Part shown: piece by piece, positions 1 to 8,074 of the stretch
Position numbering within the stretch: the first letter of the stretch is position 1
Layout: every line of letters begins with the position of its first letter
Notes under the pieces: model-generated
The model's input: only the letters and a program-made list of their open reading frames with translations
Told to the model about the DNA's origin: nothing
Databases searched by the model: none
DNA from: CAZVXI01 sp964631295
GTDB lineage: Bacteria; Planctomycetota; Phycisphaerae; Phycisphaerales; SM1A02
DNA length: 15,162 nucleotides
Direction of reading: 5' to 3'
Assembly (NCBI GenBank): GCA_964631295.1
Contig: CAZVXI010000070.1
Span: 1 to 15,162, forward strand
Translations under genes and position numbers: made by a program

Positions 1-1
1 T

Positions 2-1246
2 GCTGGTGTCTCTGCAGGCTTTAATGCGAACCTGTTCATCACGGGGCTGGACCCGATGCTCGCGGGCTTTGGGAATACGGGCGGGCAGGTGATTGATCCC
101 GACTATGAAATGAACCCGGCATGCAACTGGTACTTCATGATCGCATCGACATTTGTGATGACCCTCACGGGCTGGGCGGTCACGTCCTTCTTTGTTGAGC
201 GGCGCCTGCACAACAAGTCGCCGGAAGATGGCGGGCCCGTAGTGCCGACACAGGACGACCTTGCCGAGCAGCAACTCAAGCCAGAAGAAAAGCGAAGCAT
301 GACGGTTGCGTGTGGCGCTCTCGTCGTCTCTCTCTCGATCTTCTTTGCTATGATTCTGATCCCGGGAGCACCTCTTTATACATATCAGATGCCCGTGCTG
401 AATGATCAGGGCCAGGTCCGGCTGGATGATCAAGATGAGATCCTCCGGTGGCAGAAAGCAGAACTGCACAATATGGAGGAAGCTGTGGCGGGTGCGTCTC
501 TCCCGCTGAAAGGTTGGATCGCCAACGATGATGGTGACGGGGAATACGACCCGGGCGAGACCGTCCTCGTGCCAGCCGATGGCTTCGCGCGGTGGGTGGA
601 CTCGATCGTCCCGCTGATTTTCTTCTGCTTTATTGTTCCGGGTCTCGCATATGGCGTCGCGATCGGGAACATCCGCAACGACAAGGACGCAGCAAAACTG
701 ATGGTCGAATCCATGGCTTACATGGCACCAATCATCGTCCTTGCATTTGTCGCGGCTCAGTTCATCGAGTACTTCAAGTACTCAGGAATGGACAAGATGC
801 TCGCCATGTGGGGCGGGCAGACACTCGGTCAGGCGGACATGCCGATCGGCGCGCTGATCATTGCATTCATCCTCGTGACCATGCTTTTTAACATGTTTAT
901 TGGCTCGATGAGCGCGAAGTACGCGATGTTCGCGCCGATCTTCATTCCCATGTTTATGCTGGTTGGCATCTCGCCGGAACTCACGCAGGCTGCATATCGC
1001 ATTGGTGATTCTGTCACAAATATCATCACGCCGCTGAACGCCTACCTGATCATCATTCTTGTGTTTATGCAGAAGTTCGTTCCGAAGGGCGGCATGGGCA
1101 CGCTGATATCAACCATGCTGCCGTACACGATCGTATTCACGATCGTCTGGTGCATCATGCTTCTGATCTGGATTCAGTTCGACATTCCTCTTGGTCCGGA
1201 CGGCTACCTCACCTGGCCGCACCCGGTACAAGATTTACAGCCATGA
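2..1246 (+). CDS. AbgT-family transporter, C-terminal part (5' end outside window)
   Basis: Inner-membrane carrier of the AbgT family; known members import p-aminobenzoyl-glutamate (E. coli AbgT) or export sulfonamide-type antimetabolites (MtrF, YdaH). The reading frame is open to the window edge and its first residues (AGVSAGFNANLFITGLDP) are a conserved family motif, so the ATG at 56 is internal. About 414 residues are present out of roughly 500-530 usual. Several hydrophobic segments are visible, as are the conserved 'SIVPLIFF', 'FAPIFIPMFMLVG' and 'DSVTNIITPLNAYL' stretches and the family-type ending 'LPYTIVFTIVWCIMLL' then 'PLGP'. A hydrophilic loop between two membrane segments is longer than in E. 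coli AbgT and holds an acidic DxDGDGxxDxxE-like sequence (527-559). The substrate cannot be read from the sequence. The gene converges on the POT gene, and the hairpin at 1262-1288 lies just after its stop. Confidence 0.93.
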   Translation, partial: AGVSAGFNANLFITGLDPMLAGFGNTGGQVIDPDYEMNPACNWYFMIASTFVMTLTGWAVTSFFVERRLHNKSPEDGGPVVPTQDDLAEQQLKPEEKRSMTVACGALVVSLSIFFAMILIPGAPLYTYQMPVLNDQGQVRLDDQDEILRWQKAELHNMEEAVAGASLPLKGWIANDDGDGEYDPGETVLVPADGFARWVDSIVPLIFFCFIVPGLAYGVAIGNIRNDKDAAKLMVESMAYMAPIIVLAFVAAQFIEYFKYSGMDKMLAMWGGQTLGQADMPIGALIIAFILVTMLFNMFIGSMSAKYAMFAPIFIPMFMLVGISPELTQAAYRIGDSVTNIITPLNAYLIIILVFMQKFVPKGGMGTLISTMLPYTIVFTIVWCIMLLIWIQFDIPLGPDGYLTWPHPVQDLQP

Positions 1247-1252
1247 TGTCTC

Positions 1253-1288
1253 AAAGAAAAACGCCCCCGGCTGTGAGTGCCGGGGGCG
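1253..1288 (-). terminator. Rho-independent terminator of the POT gene
   Basis: A perfect 10-bp GC-rich stem (CGCCCCCGGC at 1262-1271 with its complement at 1279-1288) closes a 7-base loop. Read on the minus strand it is followed by TTTTTCTTT (1253-1261), the classic layout for an intrinsic terminator. It lies 27 bases beyond the POT stop. On the plus strand the same stem falls 16 bases after the AbgT-family stop but lacks a T-tract, so it may terminate that gene weakly or not at all. Confidence 0.92.
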
Positions 1289-1315
1289 AGTCGCATACTC
1301 AGTGGATTGGCCGAA

Positions 1316-3130
1316 TCACACATTGCCGATGGCTGCGGCTTCTGCCTCTGCTTCAAGTTCATCATCCTCACCCTGGATGTAGGTCTTACCCTTGTATCGC
1401 AGCGCGAAGAAGATGAACGCCACCGCGGTGATCGCCATCAACACTGTGAAGAACCAGTAGTAGTTTGCGCCATCGAGCGCGGATGTGCCATCTTCACTCT
1501 TCAGCAGACCAATACCTGCATTCACTCCACTGGTGAAGAGGTTGCCGAGCGACACGCCGAGGAAGTAGATTCCCATGATGAATGACTTCATTTTACGCGG
1601 CGCCTGTGTGTAGGCGAACTCAAGGCATACAATCGACACCATGATCTCTGCGCTTGTGAGGATGATATACGCAAGGAACTGCCAGATGATGTTGGGCATG
1701 TCTTTGAGATAGCTGTTGACCGTCTCCTTGCTCCATTCGATCTCATTCTCACTCGCTGCTTTCGGGAGCAATCGTGTTGCGGCAACCGCGCCGTTGAGCA
1801 GCGTCACTGTTGGCCCGGTCGTATCGACATCTGCCAGCGATCGGAACAATGACACTGCCTGTACTTGGGTAATCGGCTGGTTCGCATCGCGCAGGCTGGC
1901 GAGCGTGTCTGAGTTTATACCGATTGCAGCCGCGATCTGTTCACTTGACCACTTGCTGATATCGGCGGCAGTCAAGGCAGCGCGACTCCACTTCGTGATC
2001 GGATCTTCTTCATCCGCATCGGCAGCCGGGCCGAGTTGCCTTGTCTCCAGATCCGCGGCGAGATCAGCAAAAACGTTCTGCGCAACTGTTCGCTGCTTCG
2101 ATTCGACACTCGTCTCGATCGCTGCGCTGATACAGAATGCTCCGCATGTGAGGAACAAGCCGATGCCGATCTTGCGCAGCGGTGTTGGCTCAAAAAACTT
2201 GCCCATGAATGGATAGATCACGTACGTAAAGACCGGGATGCCAATGAGAATCAGCAAGGGGTTGATCGCCTGTATCTGCGATGGCAGCCAGACGAAACCA
2301 AGCTCGCGGTCCATCTTGTCCGCCTGCAGAACCCACGCCGAGCCAGTCTGGTCAAAAATCGCCCAGAACATCGGCACAAAAATCAGGAACAACGGAGACA
2401 GGTTCAACACCGCGCGGATGCCGTCCTTCGAGAACGTCTCCTCCTTCCAAGCCTTGAAGCCGGCCGCAGGTACGTGGATGAACTTATGTCGACCGAGCCA
2501 GAAGAGAAAGGTTGCGATCGCCATGAGTACGCCCGGCAGCCCGAATGCGGCCCACGGTCCGTAGGTGACCAGCAGCAAGGGCGTGAGTAGCGTGCTCGTC
2601 GCAGCGCCCACATTGATCGCAAAGTAAAACCAGTTGAAGATCTGTGTGAGCAGATGTTTGTTCTGCGAGCCAAATTGATCGCCCACATGAGCGCTCACAC
2701 ACGGCTTGATGCCGCCGGCACCCATCGCGATCAGTATCAGCCCCGCAAAGAGAAACGGCTTCATATCCCACAAACCAAGCTCAGGGCCGAGATCCATCAG
2801 CGCGAGCATTCCGTGGCCGAAGCAGTACATCAGCGAGATGATCAGGATCGTCTTGTACTTTCCCCACAGAATGTCCGAGATCATCGCACCGATGATGGGG
2901 AAGAAATACGCTGCGGCGGTGAAGAGGTGATAGGTCGCTTTGGCGTCCTCCTCGTTCATGAATGCAGGCTCGCCCGCGCGGCTGAGCAGGTGCTGCGTCA
3001 TGAAGACCGTCAGAATGCCCTTCATTCCGTAGAAACTGAATCGCTCCGCAAACTCGTTTCCGATGATGTAGGGGATGCCGCCCGGGAGGCGAGTGGATTG
3101 ATCTGGCGTGCTGCGATACTTCGCCATCAT
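1316..3130 (-). CDS. POT/PTR2 family proton-dependent oligopeptide transporter
   Basis: Predicted proton-coupled importer of di- and tripeptides in the cytoplasmic membrane (MFS superfamily, POT/PTR2). Residue numbers are for the 604-aa form starting at 3130. The family motif ExxERFxxYG appears as EFAERFSFYG (about 26-35) in TM1, and the second signature as FYFAINVG (about 168-175) in TM5. TM7 carries FDQTGSAW, and TM10 carries the conserved 'SAEIMVSIVCLEFAY' region. Twelve TM segments can be placed. The two extra helices (HA/HB) seen between TM6 and TM7 of many bacterial POTs seem absent, while about 135 hydrophilic residues (about 342-476) sit between TM9 and TM10, as in animal PepT1/PepT2. 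The C-terminus is acidic. Two adjacent ATGs (3130, 3127) follow a strong Shine-Dalgarno sequence, so the 22 codons further upstream are unlikely to be translated. The peptide substrate is inferred from the family. Confidence 0.95.
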   Translation of the reverse strand: MMAKYRSTPDQSTRLPGGIPYIIGNEFAERFSFYGMKGILTVFMTQHLLSRAGEPAFMNEEDAKATYHLFTAAAYFFPIIGAMISDILWGKYKTILIISLMYCFGHGMLALMDLGPELGLWDMKPFLFAGLILIAMGAGGIKPCVSAHVGDQFGSQNKHLLTQIFNWFYFAINVGAATSTLLTPLLLVTYGPWAAFGLPGVLMAIATFLFWLGRHKFIHVPAAGFKAWKEETFSKDGIRAVLNLSPLFLIFVPMFWAIFDQTGSAWVLQADKMDRELGFVWLPSQIQAINPLLILIGIPVFTYVIYPFMGKFFEPTPLRKIGIGLFLTCGAFCISAAIETSVESKQRTVAQNVFADLAADLETRQLGPAADADEEDPITKWSRAALTAADISKWSSEQIAAAIGINSDTLASLRDANQPITQVQAVSLFRSLADVDTTGPTVTLLNGAVAATRLLPKAASENEIEWSKETVNSYLKDMPNIIWQFLAYIILTSAEIMVSIVCLEFAYTQAPRKMKSFIMGIYFLGVSLGNLFTSGVNAGIGLLKSEDGTSALDGANYYWFFTVLMAITAVAFIFFALRYKGKTYIQGEDDELEAEAEAAAIGNV

Positions 3131-3132
3131 GG

Positions 3133-3140
3133 TCCTTCCT
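3133..3140 (-). promoter_or_regulatory. Ribosome binding site of the POT gene
   Basis: The minus strand reads AGGAAGGA, then CC, then ATGATG. This near-consensus Shine-Dalgarno sequence fixes the start at one of the two tandem ATGs (3130 or 3127) and argues against the longer open frame that reaches 3196. Confidence 0.8.
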
Positions 3141-3249
3141 GCGATTGTGATGCTGGCACGGGAGCCTCGCGCACTGCTCGGCCCTCGGCCGAACAAGCTA
3201 GCAGATCAGGACCGATACTCAAACTCAAAGTCTGCTGCGTCGACGATTA

Positions 3250-4488
3250 TCAGCGTTGAGGGTCCGCGATGTCTGCTGCATCCTCATCCGGGAGCAGTTG
3301 CATGCCCGTGATGCCGACCATACCGGATTCATTCGGTGCCAGAAGCACGTAGGACCATGGGCCGCGTCGTACTGTGCGAGGAATGGCAATGCCTGCGAGC
3401 AGTGAGTTACTGTCGAGCGGCTTGCCGAGCGCGTGTCGATAGAGTTCGGGACGATGGTCGCCCTCGGCGACGATCAGCATGTGCCCGTCATCATCGAGCA
3501 ACCCCGCGATAGATCGCTGGCGCGAAAGAACTGCCTCGTTGCCAGTTTCAGAGTACGGCTGCCACACGGCAATACGCTTCTTGAACGGGTGCCAGAAAAT
3601 GAATGATTCACCGGCCGCATCCTGTCCATTGCCGATAACAGTCGTCTGATACGCGACACGGTCATATGCCTCCGTCGCGAGCGGAAGACGGCGCATCGAC
3701 TGGCCGAATGCGATCTCACTTGACGCGTTCCCGAAAAGCGCATCAAGGAAGCCATTTTGCAGGCTCAGCACAAAGAGCGAGTCGCCACGACCCGACCAAG
3801 TCGGCATGAGCACGTCAGCGCCTGGCAGTTGGCGTGTCCATTCGCTCGATGGAGTTCGCACAACAAGTTCGAAATGTTCTGTATCGGGAGCACGCCGCGA
3901 CCAAGCCAGTTGCCCAGCCCGGCCGAGCGCCGCAAACGCGTTGATGTTCGAGTCCTGAACAAGCCAGTCAATCTCACCGCTCGTCCACGACGCTTTGCCG
4001 ATCCAGCGGGCTCCATCGTCGCGGACGGATTCAACGAGAAACCCCTGTGCATCGCGCGAGCGGCCGAGCATGACCGGCTCATTGATAGCGTGCACAAGCA
4101 CCGGCGGCTCCTGTCCCCAGCCGAGCCGGAAGACTTCGATCCGCGTCGCACGCGGGACCTCGGCCCCCGGGCGGGCGAGAACAGTATCCCACGTTGGTGT
4201 GACGCCAACCTGTGTTGCGATCCAGCGACCATCGGGGCTGACGATCGGCACGGTCTGGCGATCGTTGGGGACCGCGCCCATTGCAACGACCGATGCGCGC
4301 ACACGCGCTGTTCGAAGTGGAGCACGGCGAACTGTGCCGGTGCCAAGATCAGTGGAGGGACTCGTATCGGTCCACCCGCGATCGCGCGAAGTTGTCGCCT
4401 CGGGACCACAACCGATCAAAGAAATTGCTGTCGCAAAGAAAACCGCGATCAATGCTGAGTGTGCGAGCATGTGGAGTCTGGAAATCAT
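3250..4488 (-). CDS. Predicted lipoprotein with beta-propeller-like (PD40/WD40-type) repeats, function unknown
   Basis: Not recognised as a named family. From the ATG at 4488 the 412-aa protein begins with a basic N-terminus, a hydrophobic stretch and a lipobox LIGC (Cys27), so it is probably a lipid-anchored periplasmic or outer-membrane protein. A conserved 'SPDGRWIA' motif near residue 83 is typical of PD40/TolB-like propeller blades, and later segments alternate beta-rich strands with turns (for example 'AGQLAWSRR', 'MPTWSGRGDSLFVLSL'). No catalytic motif was seen. The frame opens further up to a GTG at 4521, but that start would fall in the hairpin at 4506-4532 and would spoil the signal peptide. 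The gene lies 64 bases after gspD, on the same strand. It could be transcribed with the secretion operon or separated from it by the hairpin; a role in secretion is only a guess. Confidence 0.75.
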   Translation of the reverse strand: MISRLHMLAHSALIAVFFATAISLIGCGPEATTSRDRGWTDTSPSTDLGTGTVRRAPLRTARVRASVVAMGAVPNDRQTVPIVSPDGRWIATQVGVTPTWDTVLARPGAEVPRATRIEVFRLGWGQEPPVLVHAINEPVMLGRSRDAQGFLVESVRDDGARWIGKASWTSGEIDWLVQDSNINAFAALGRAGQLAWSRRAPDTEHFELVVRTPSSEWTRQLPGADVLMPTWSGRGDSLFVLSLQNGFLDALFGNASSEIAFGQSMRRLPLATEAYDRVAYQTTVIGNGQDAAGESFIFWHPFKKRIAVWQPYSETGNEAVLSRQRSIAGLLDDDGHMLIVAEGDHRPELYRHALGKPLDSNSLLAGIAIPRTVRRGPWSYVLLAPNESGMVGITGMQLLPDEDAADIADPQR

Positions 4489-4505
4489 GGGTCTGGAAAC
4501 GAGCC

Positions 4506-4532
4506 GGCCCGCCTCCCCCACAAAGGCGGGCC
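4506..4532 (-). terminator. GC-rich hairpin after gspD, possible terminator or attenuator
   Basis: A perfect 9-bp stem (GGCCCGCCT at 4506-4514 with AGGCGGGCC at 4524-4532) encloses a 9-base loop, 20 bases downstream of the gspD stop. On the minus strand the sequence after the stem has only TTT within a mixed stretch, so it is not a textbook intrinsic terminator. It may end most operon transcripts, protect the 3' end of gspD mRNA, or lower expression of the downstream lipoprotein gene. Confidence 0.45.
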
Positions 4533-4552
4533 GTATCTGAAGTCACATCAGG

Positions 4553-7120
4553 TTAATCGTCCTGAGAGCCGCCTGTTGCTTTGACATCGCTTGGAAGAAT
4601 GGCTTCGCGAATCTTCTGCTTGGTAGACGAGTCTTTCAACTGCTGCTCCAGCGGCCGCGAGAGTTCCATGAGGCGGCGGCGAGCGTCGTCATTGAAGTTC
4701 TCGTAGTTCTCTTCTGGGTCTTCAACCACGATCGGCGTAATGAATGCGATCAGTTCTGTGGTGACGCTTGAGTCCTCGTATGACGTGAACAGCGGTCCGA
4801 TAAGCGGTATATCGCCAAGCAGCGGGATCTTTCGCCGGATCTTCGCCTCGCGGTCTGTCAATATGCCGGAGAGAACGATCGTCTGCTCGTTCTTCAGGAC
4901 GACATGCGTTTCGGTCACGCGGCGGTCGATGATGAACGCGCCGAACTGTGTCTGGCCGGGTACAACGCTGGACAACTCAAGATACACGTCGAGGTCGACA
5001 TCTCTGTTGACTGTGATGCGTGGCCGCGCGTTGAGGAAGATACCGACAGGGCGGTAGTCGGTTGATTCTGTGATGCCGCCGTTGTCAGTCACCTGGGTGT
5101 CTGTCAGGAACGGAACGTCCTGGCCGTCAAAGAACTGAGCTTCTTCGTTGTCCGCGGTGAACACCTGCGGCTGTTGCAGAATCCGCACGTTGGTTTGTTC
5201 ATTCAACGCCTGCAGCACGGCATTGACCTGCACGCCGACATCGAGGACGGATGTGTCAAAGAGGCCGTCGAGCAATGGTGTGGTCTGGCCATCAAAGTCC
5301 GCAGTCCCTCCGAGACGATTGTCGGAGTTGCCGCCACCAAGGATGTCGCCACTGTTGCTGACGCGCAGGCCCAGAGCGAGTTCATCAGTAAGTTCCACCT
5401 CAGCGATAACCGCACGAATCATGACCTGACGACCGGGACGGTCGAACTGATAAATCAGATCGCGCATGGACTCGCGCATGGATGCGGGAGCGAGCACCGC
5501 GAGTGCGTTCTGTCGTGAAATTGGCACGACGCGCGTCTTGCCGATGAGCGGCGACTCGGGCACGCGGTCATCGGCCTGCCTCCCGCGCTGCCATGGGAAG
5601 TCGAACGTGGCATCGGCCTGGCCGGCATCGTTGCCTCCACCGGTCCCACCATCGGTCAGCGACTGTATCCCTTCACCGGACAGCCCTTGCTCCGGTCGGC
5701 TTATCCCGCTGCCGGCACCAGCTTCAGCGAGCAGCGCGTTGATCTGCTCAGCAAGATGAAAGGCGTCAGCATGCTTCAATTCCACGACCATGGGCAAGCC
5801 TGCCTCGGAGGGCTGATCGATCTCGGTGATCAGCATGTCGAGAAAGTTGAGGCTTGCTTCGGTCTTGGACAGTACGAGGACACTGTTGGCGTCGGGAAAC
5901 GCTTCGATCTTGTAGATGCCACCGAGAATCGATGTTACATCGCCGCCGCCGCCACCGCCCGCGCGGGCTCGACCTGCAGCGGCCGCGTTCGTGCCGCCGC
6001 CGCTGCCAAGCAGTTCGTTCAGTGTATCACGCACACGAATACAGTCGGTGTACCTGAGTTCGTAACGCCGCGCACTGCCTTCGGGTCGAGGCAGATCCCA
6101 GTAGGTATTGATCAGCGTCTCGATCTCCTGCACGATCTTGCGTTCGCCGATCACCGACACGGTGTTCTGCGCGGTGTTGACGGTGAGACGCAGCGGTGCC
6201 TGCGGCAGGGGAGAGCCAGCCGTCGGCTGCTGCGGTTGACCGCCTGGCTGTCGCCTGCGCTGTGTATTGCGGTTCGCAGCCTGCCCAGCAGAGCCATCGT
6301 CTTCGAAGAGTTCAAGCACGTTGTCATATACTTCAGTTGCGTCGGCATAGTTCAATTTGAACGTGCGCTTGACTTCCTGCATGTAGTTGCGGTCGAGTTG
6401 GTCGATGAGTTCCTGCACGCGCTGGCAGAGCGCGATATCCGCGAGCAGGATCAACTGATTGCTGTTCGGATCGACCGACAGCTTTGCATAATCGGGAAGC
6501 ATTTCTTCGATCTGTTCAGCCACGCCGTCTGCGACGGCTTCCGTGAGCGCGAAGATTTTAATAACGATTGTACCGACGTCTGTGCGGTCGCGCGGGTCTT
6601 CGTTCGGGCCGAGCACAGGTACTTCACCGCCATTGGCCTCAGCAAGCATGTTGAGGATGATGAGGTTATCCTGCTCGATGACGGCCACGCCGTTCTGGCG
6701 AAAGGTCTGGAAGAGCAAATCGACCAGGCGGCTGCGTGGCATCAGCTCGTCGTTCATCAACGTGATCTTCTGGTTGCGCAGCACCATCGGGCGGACAGGC
6801 ATCACGACCTTGCCTGTTGACTCGACGATGAACGGGATCATGTCCATCACGGAAACGTCGTTAAAGTTCGCCATCACAGGACCCGCGTCCGGCAGCTTGC
6901 GGCGAGTTTCGTTGGGATTCGTGGCCTTGGTGCCATTGGTTGCGCGAGGCCCAGCAGGCGGTGAATCCTCGGCCTGGCTCTGTGCGGAGGCTGGCTTGGG
7001 GCGACCGTTGCCGTTGCTTTGCTCATCTTGCGCAATAACCGGCGATGCCAGCAGCAGCGTCGCAGGCAGCAGGGCCATCCAGCCGAGTCGGTTCCAGTTC
7101 TGTGGTTGTTTGCCGTTCAC
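4553..7120 (-). CDS. gspD: Type II secretion system secretin GspD
   Basis: Forms the outer-membrane channel through which folded substrates leave the periplasm. Numbering is from the GTG at 7120 (855 aa). A Sec signal peptide lies at about 5-31, ending ASPVIAQ. The N0 domain is at about 79-158. Four KH-like secretin N-domains follow, at about 183-244, 250-345, 350-435 and 441-562, one more than the usual three. Long Q/P-rich and Gly/Ala-rich loops interrupt the last three. The secretin core (about 563-801) contains 'VVLKNEQTIVLSGIL' and 'IPLLGDIPLIGPLF'. A C-terminal helix of about 54 residues follows and might bind a pilotin. The frame stays open to a GTG at 7237, adding 39 charged residues ahead of the signal peptide. 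I prefer 7120 because GAGG lies 8 bases upstream and it gives a normal signal peptide. This is the last T2SS gene of the run. Confidence 0.96.
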   Translation of the reverse strand: MNGKQPQNWNRLGWMALLPATLLLASPVIAQDEQSNGNGRPKPASAQSQAEDSPPAGPRATNGTKATNPNETRRKLPDAGPVMANFNDVSVMDMIPFIVESTGKVVMPVRPMVLRNQKITLMNDELMPRSRLVDLLFQTFRQNGVAVIEQDNLIILNMLAEANGGEVPVLGPNEDPRDRTDVGTIVIKIFALTEAVADGVAEQIEEMLPDYAKLSVDPNSNQLILLADIALCQRVQELIDQLDRNYMQEVKRTFKLNYADATEVYDNVLELFEDDGSAGQAANRNTQRRRQPGGQPQQPTAGSPLPQAPLRLTVNTAQNTVSVIGERKIVQEIETLINTYWDLPRPEGSARRYELRYTDCIRVRDTLNELLGSGGGTNAAAAGRARAGGGGGGDVTSILGGIYKIEAFPDANSVLVLSKTEASLNFLDMLITEIDQPSEAGLPMVVELKHADAFHLAEQINALLAEAGAGSGISRPEQGLSGEGIQSLTDGGTGGGNDAGQADATFDFPWQRGRQADDRVPESPLIGKTRVVPISRQNALAVLAPASMRESMRDLIYQFDRPGRQVMIRAVIAEVELTDELALGLRVSNSGDILGGGNSDNRLGGTADFDGQTTPLLDGLFDTSVLDVGVQVNAVLQALNEQTNVRILQQPQVFTADNEEAQFFDGQDVPFLTDTQVTDNGGITESTDYRPVGIFLNARPRITVNRDVDLDVYLELSSVVPGQTQFGAFIIDRRVTETHVVLKNEQTIVLSGILTDREAKIRRKIPLLGDIPLIGPLFTSYEDSSVTTELIAFITPIVVEDPEENYENFNDDARRRLMELSRPLEQQLKDSSTKQKIREAILPSDVKATGGSQDD

Positions 7121-7288
7121 GTCTTTGGCCTCGGTCTTTCTTGTGCCTGGTTCTGCCCAGGTAGCTGGTGTGATATCGACCTGATCCCGCCGGCTGGTGG
7201 GTGGTCTGAGAGATTCTTTCCGTTCAAGTTGTCGCACGTGCGGGTTGATGCATCCTGTCGGCAGCCGCCAGTGCGAGTACTGTTCCGA

Positions 7289-8047
7289 TTATTCAGGCGG
7301 GCCCTTCTCTGATTTATCAGACGCGGGCTTTGTGTCTTTGCTGATTGCAGGTGACGTTTGTGGTTTAACGTCGCTTTCGGTGGATATATTGCCCGGGCGA
7401 CGAAGATCCGAAATCGTCACATTTGAGCCTTCGCTCGATGTCTTGGATACCTCGGCTTCGATCAGGCCGGGGACTGGTCGCGATGGCCGTGCAGTCGTGC
7501 TCAGGCCGATCGATGAGTTCCAACTCTCAAAGATGGGGACCTCATACTCACCACGACGCCAGCCGACTTTCACAAAACGCGGCGCATTCACCTCGATGAT
7601 CGTGTGCTCGTTCACTGTCTCACCGACCTTCACTTTGAAGGGATCATCGCCGTTCTCGAACCATACCTCGTCACCGACGACGAAGAGGATCGGTGGTCCG
7701 GCATAGCGAGGCGGCGGTGGCGGCGGCCCCACGGGTCCTTTCTCCTCCGGCTCGGTCTTGTTCGTGGGCGGAGGGGGCGGAGGAGGGGTGTATTCCCGCG
7801 GTTTCGGTGTCGGGTTCGGCGTGCGGAAAATCGAGCGACCATCAAACTGAGCCTGATAGTTGGCAAGCTTCGCCTCGTGCTCCTGTTCGAACTCCTGCAG
7901 TTGCGCGGTGGCCTCGTTCGCGCCAAGTCCGGGTCCGAACGCTGCTGCGAGAACACCCCAGAGATTGACGAGCGCGACAATGACAACAAGCGCGAGGAAG
8001 ATGCTGCTCGCGATCAACGGTGCTGTAATGTGGATGCGGTTTGTCAT
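7289..8047 (-). CDS. GspC/XpsN-like T2SS inner-membrane protein
   Basis: Probable bitopic protein linking the inner-membrane platform to the secretin, as GspC (XpsN in Xanthomonas) does. Visible in the 252-aa product: a short cytoplasmic N-terminus, one TM helix (about 8-37), a short helical stretch (about 43-68), a linker with two proline tracts (about 88-113), then a compact beta domain (about 114-173; 'YAGPPILFVVGDEVWF' to 'VGWRRGEYEVPIF') that looks like the GspC homology region. The C-terminal 80 residues are Ser/Lys/Pro-rich and look disordered; no PDZ domain is seen. Its place between gspM and gspD matches xpsN in the xps order E-F-G-H-I-J-K-L-M-N-D. It starts 27 bases after the gspM stop. 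The assignment rests on position, topology and the HR-like segment, since sequence similarity in this family is weak. Confidence 0.75.
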   Translation of the reverse strand: MTNRIHITAPLIASSIFLALVVIVALVNLWGVLAAAFGPGLGANEATAQLQEFEQEHEAKLANYQAQFDGRSIFRTPNPTPKPREYTPPPPPPPTNKTEPEEKGPVGPPPPPPRYAGPPILFVVGDEVWFENGDDPFKVKVGETVNEHTIIEVNAPRFVKVGWRRGEYEVPIFESWNSSIGLSTTARPSRPVPGLIEAEVSKTSSEGSNVTISDLRRPGNISTESDVKPQTSPAISKDTKPASDKSEKGPPE

Positions 8048-8074
8048 GACATTTGTGCTCTTATGCGGTGCTGG

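Noticed and set aside
3178..3192. 6-bp inverted repeat (TCGGCC/GGCCGA) with a 3-base loop between the lipoprotein and POT genes
   Set aside because: It is short, has no T-tract on either strand, and such GC-rich repeats are expected by chance here.
3131..3196. 22-codon N-terminal extension of the POT protein
   Set aside because: The strong AGGAAGGA site lies inside the extension, next to the tandem ATGs at 3130 and 3127, so translation should begin there.
3195..3249. Possible promoter for the POT gene (TTGAGT, 16 bases, TAGCTT on the minus strand)
   Set aside because: The -10 match is only three of six bases, too weak to list as a feature, although a promoter somewhere in this 119-base gap is plausible.
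1716..3259. Several plus-strand open frames of 70-200 codons opposite the POT gene
   Set aside because: The minus-strand frame has clear POT motifs and a strong ribosome binding site. The plus-strand translations are rich in Arg, His and Cys and look like shadows.
5687..6820. 377-codon open frame on the plus strand, opposite gspD
   Set aside because: It lies wholly inside conserved secretin N-domains, its translation has no recognisable family pattern, and long antisense frames are common in GC-rich genes.
7121..7237. 39-residue charged extension of GspD from a GTG at 7237
   Set aside because: It would bury the Sec signal peptide behind a hydrophilic stretch and has no good ribosome binding site; not excluded with certainty.
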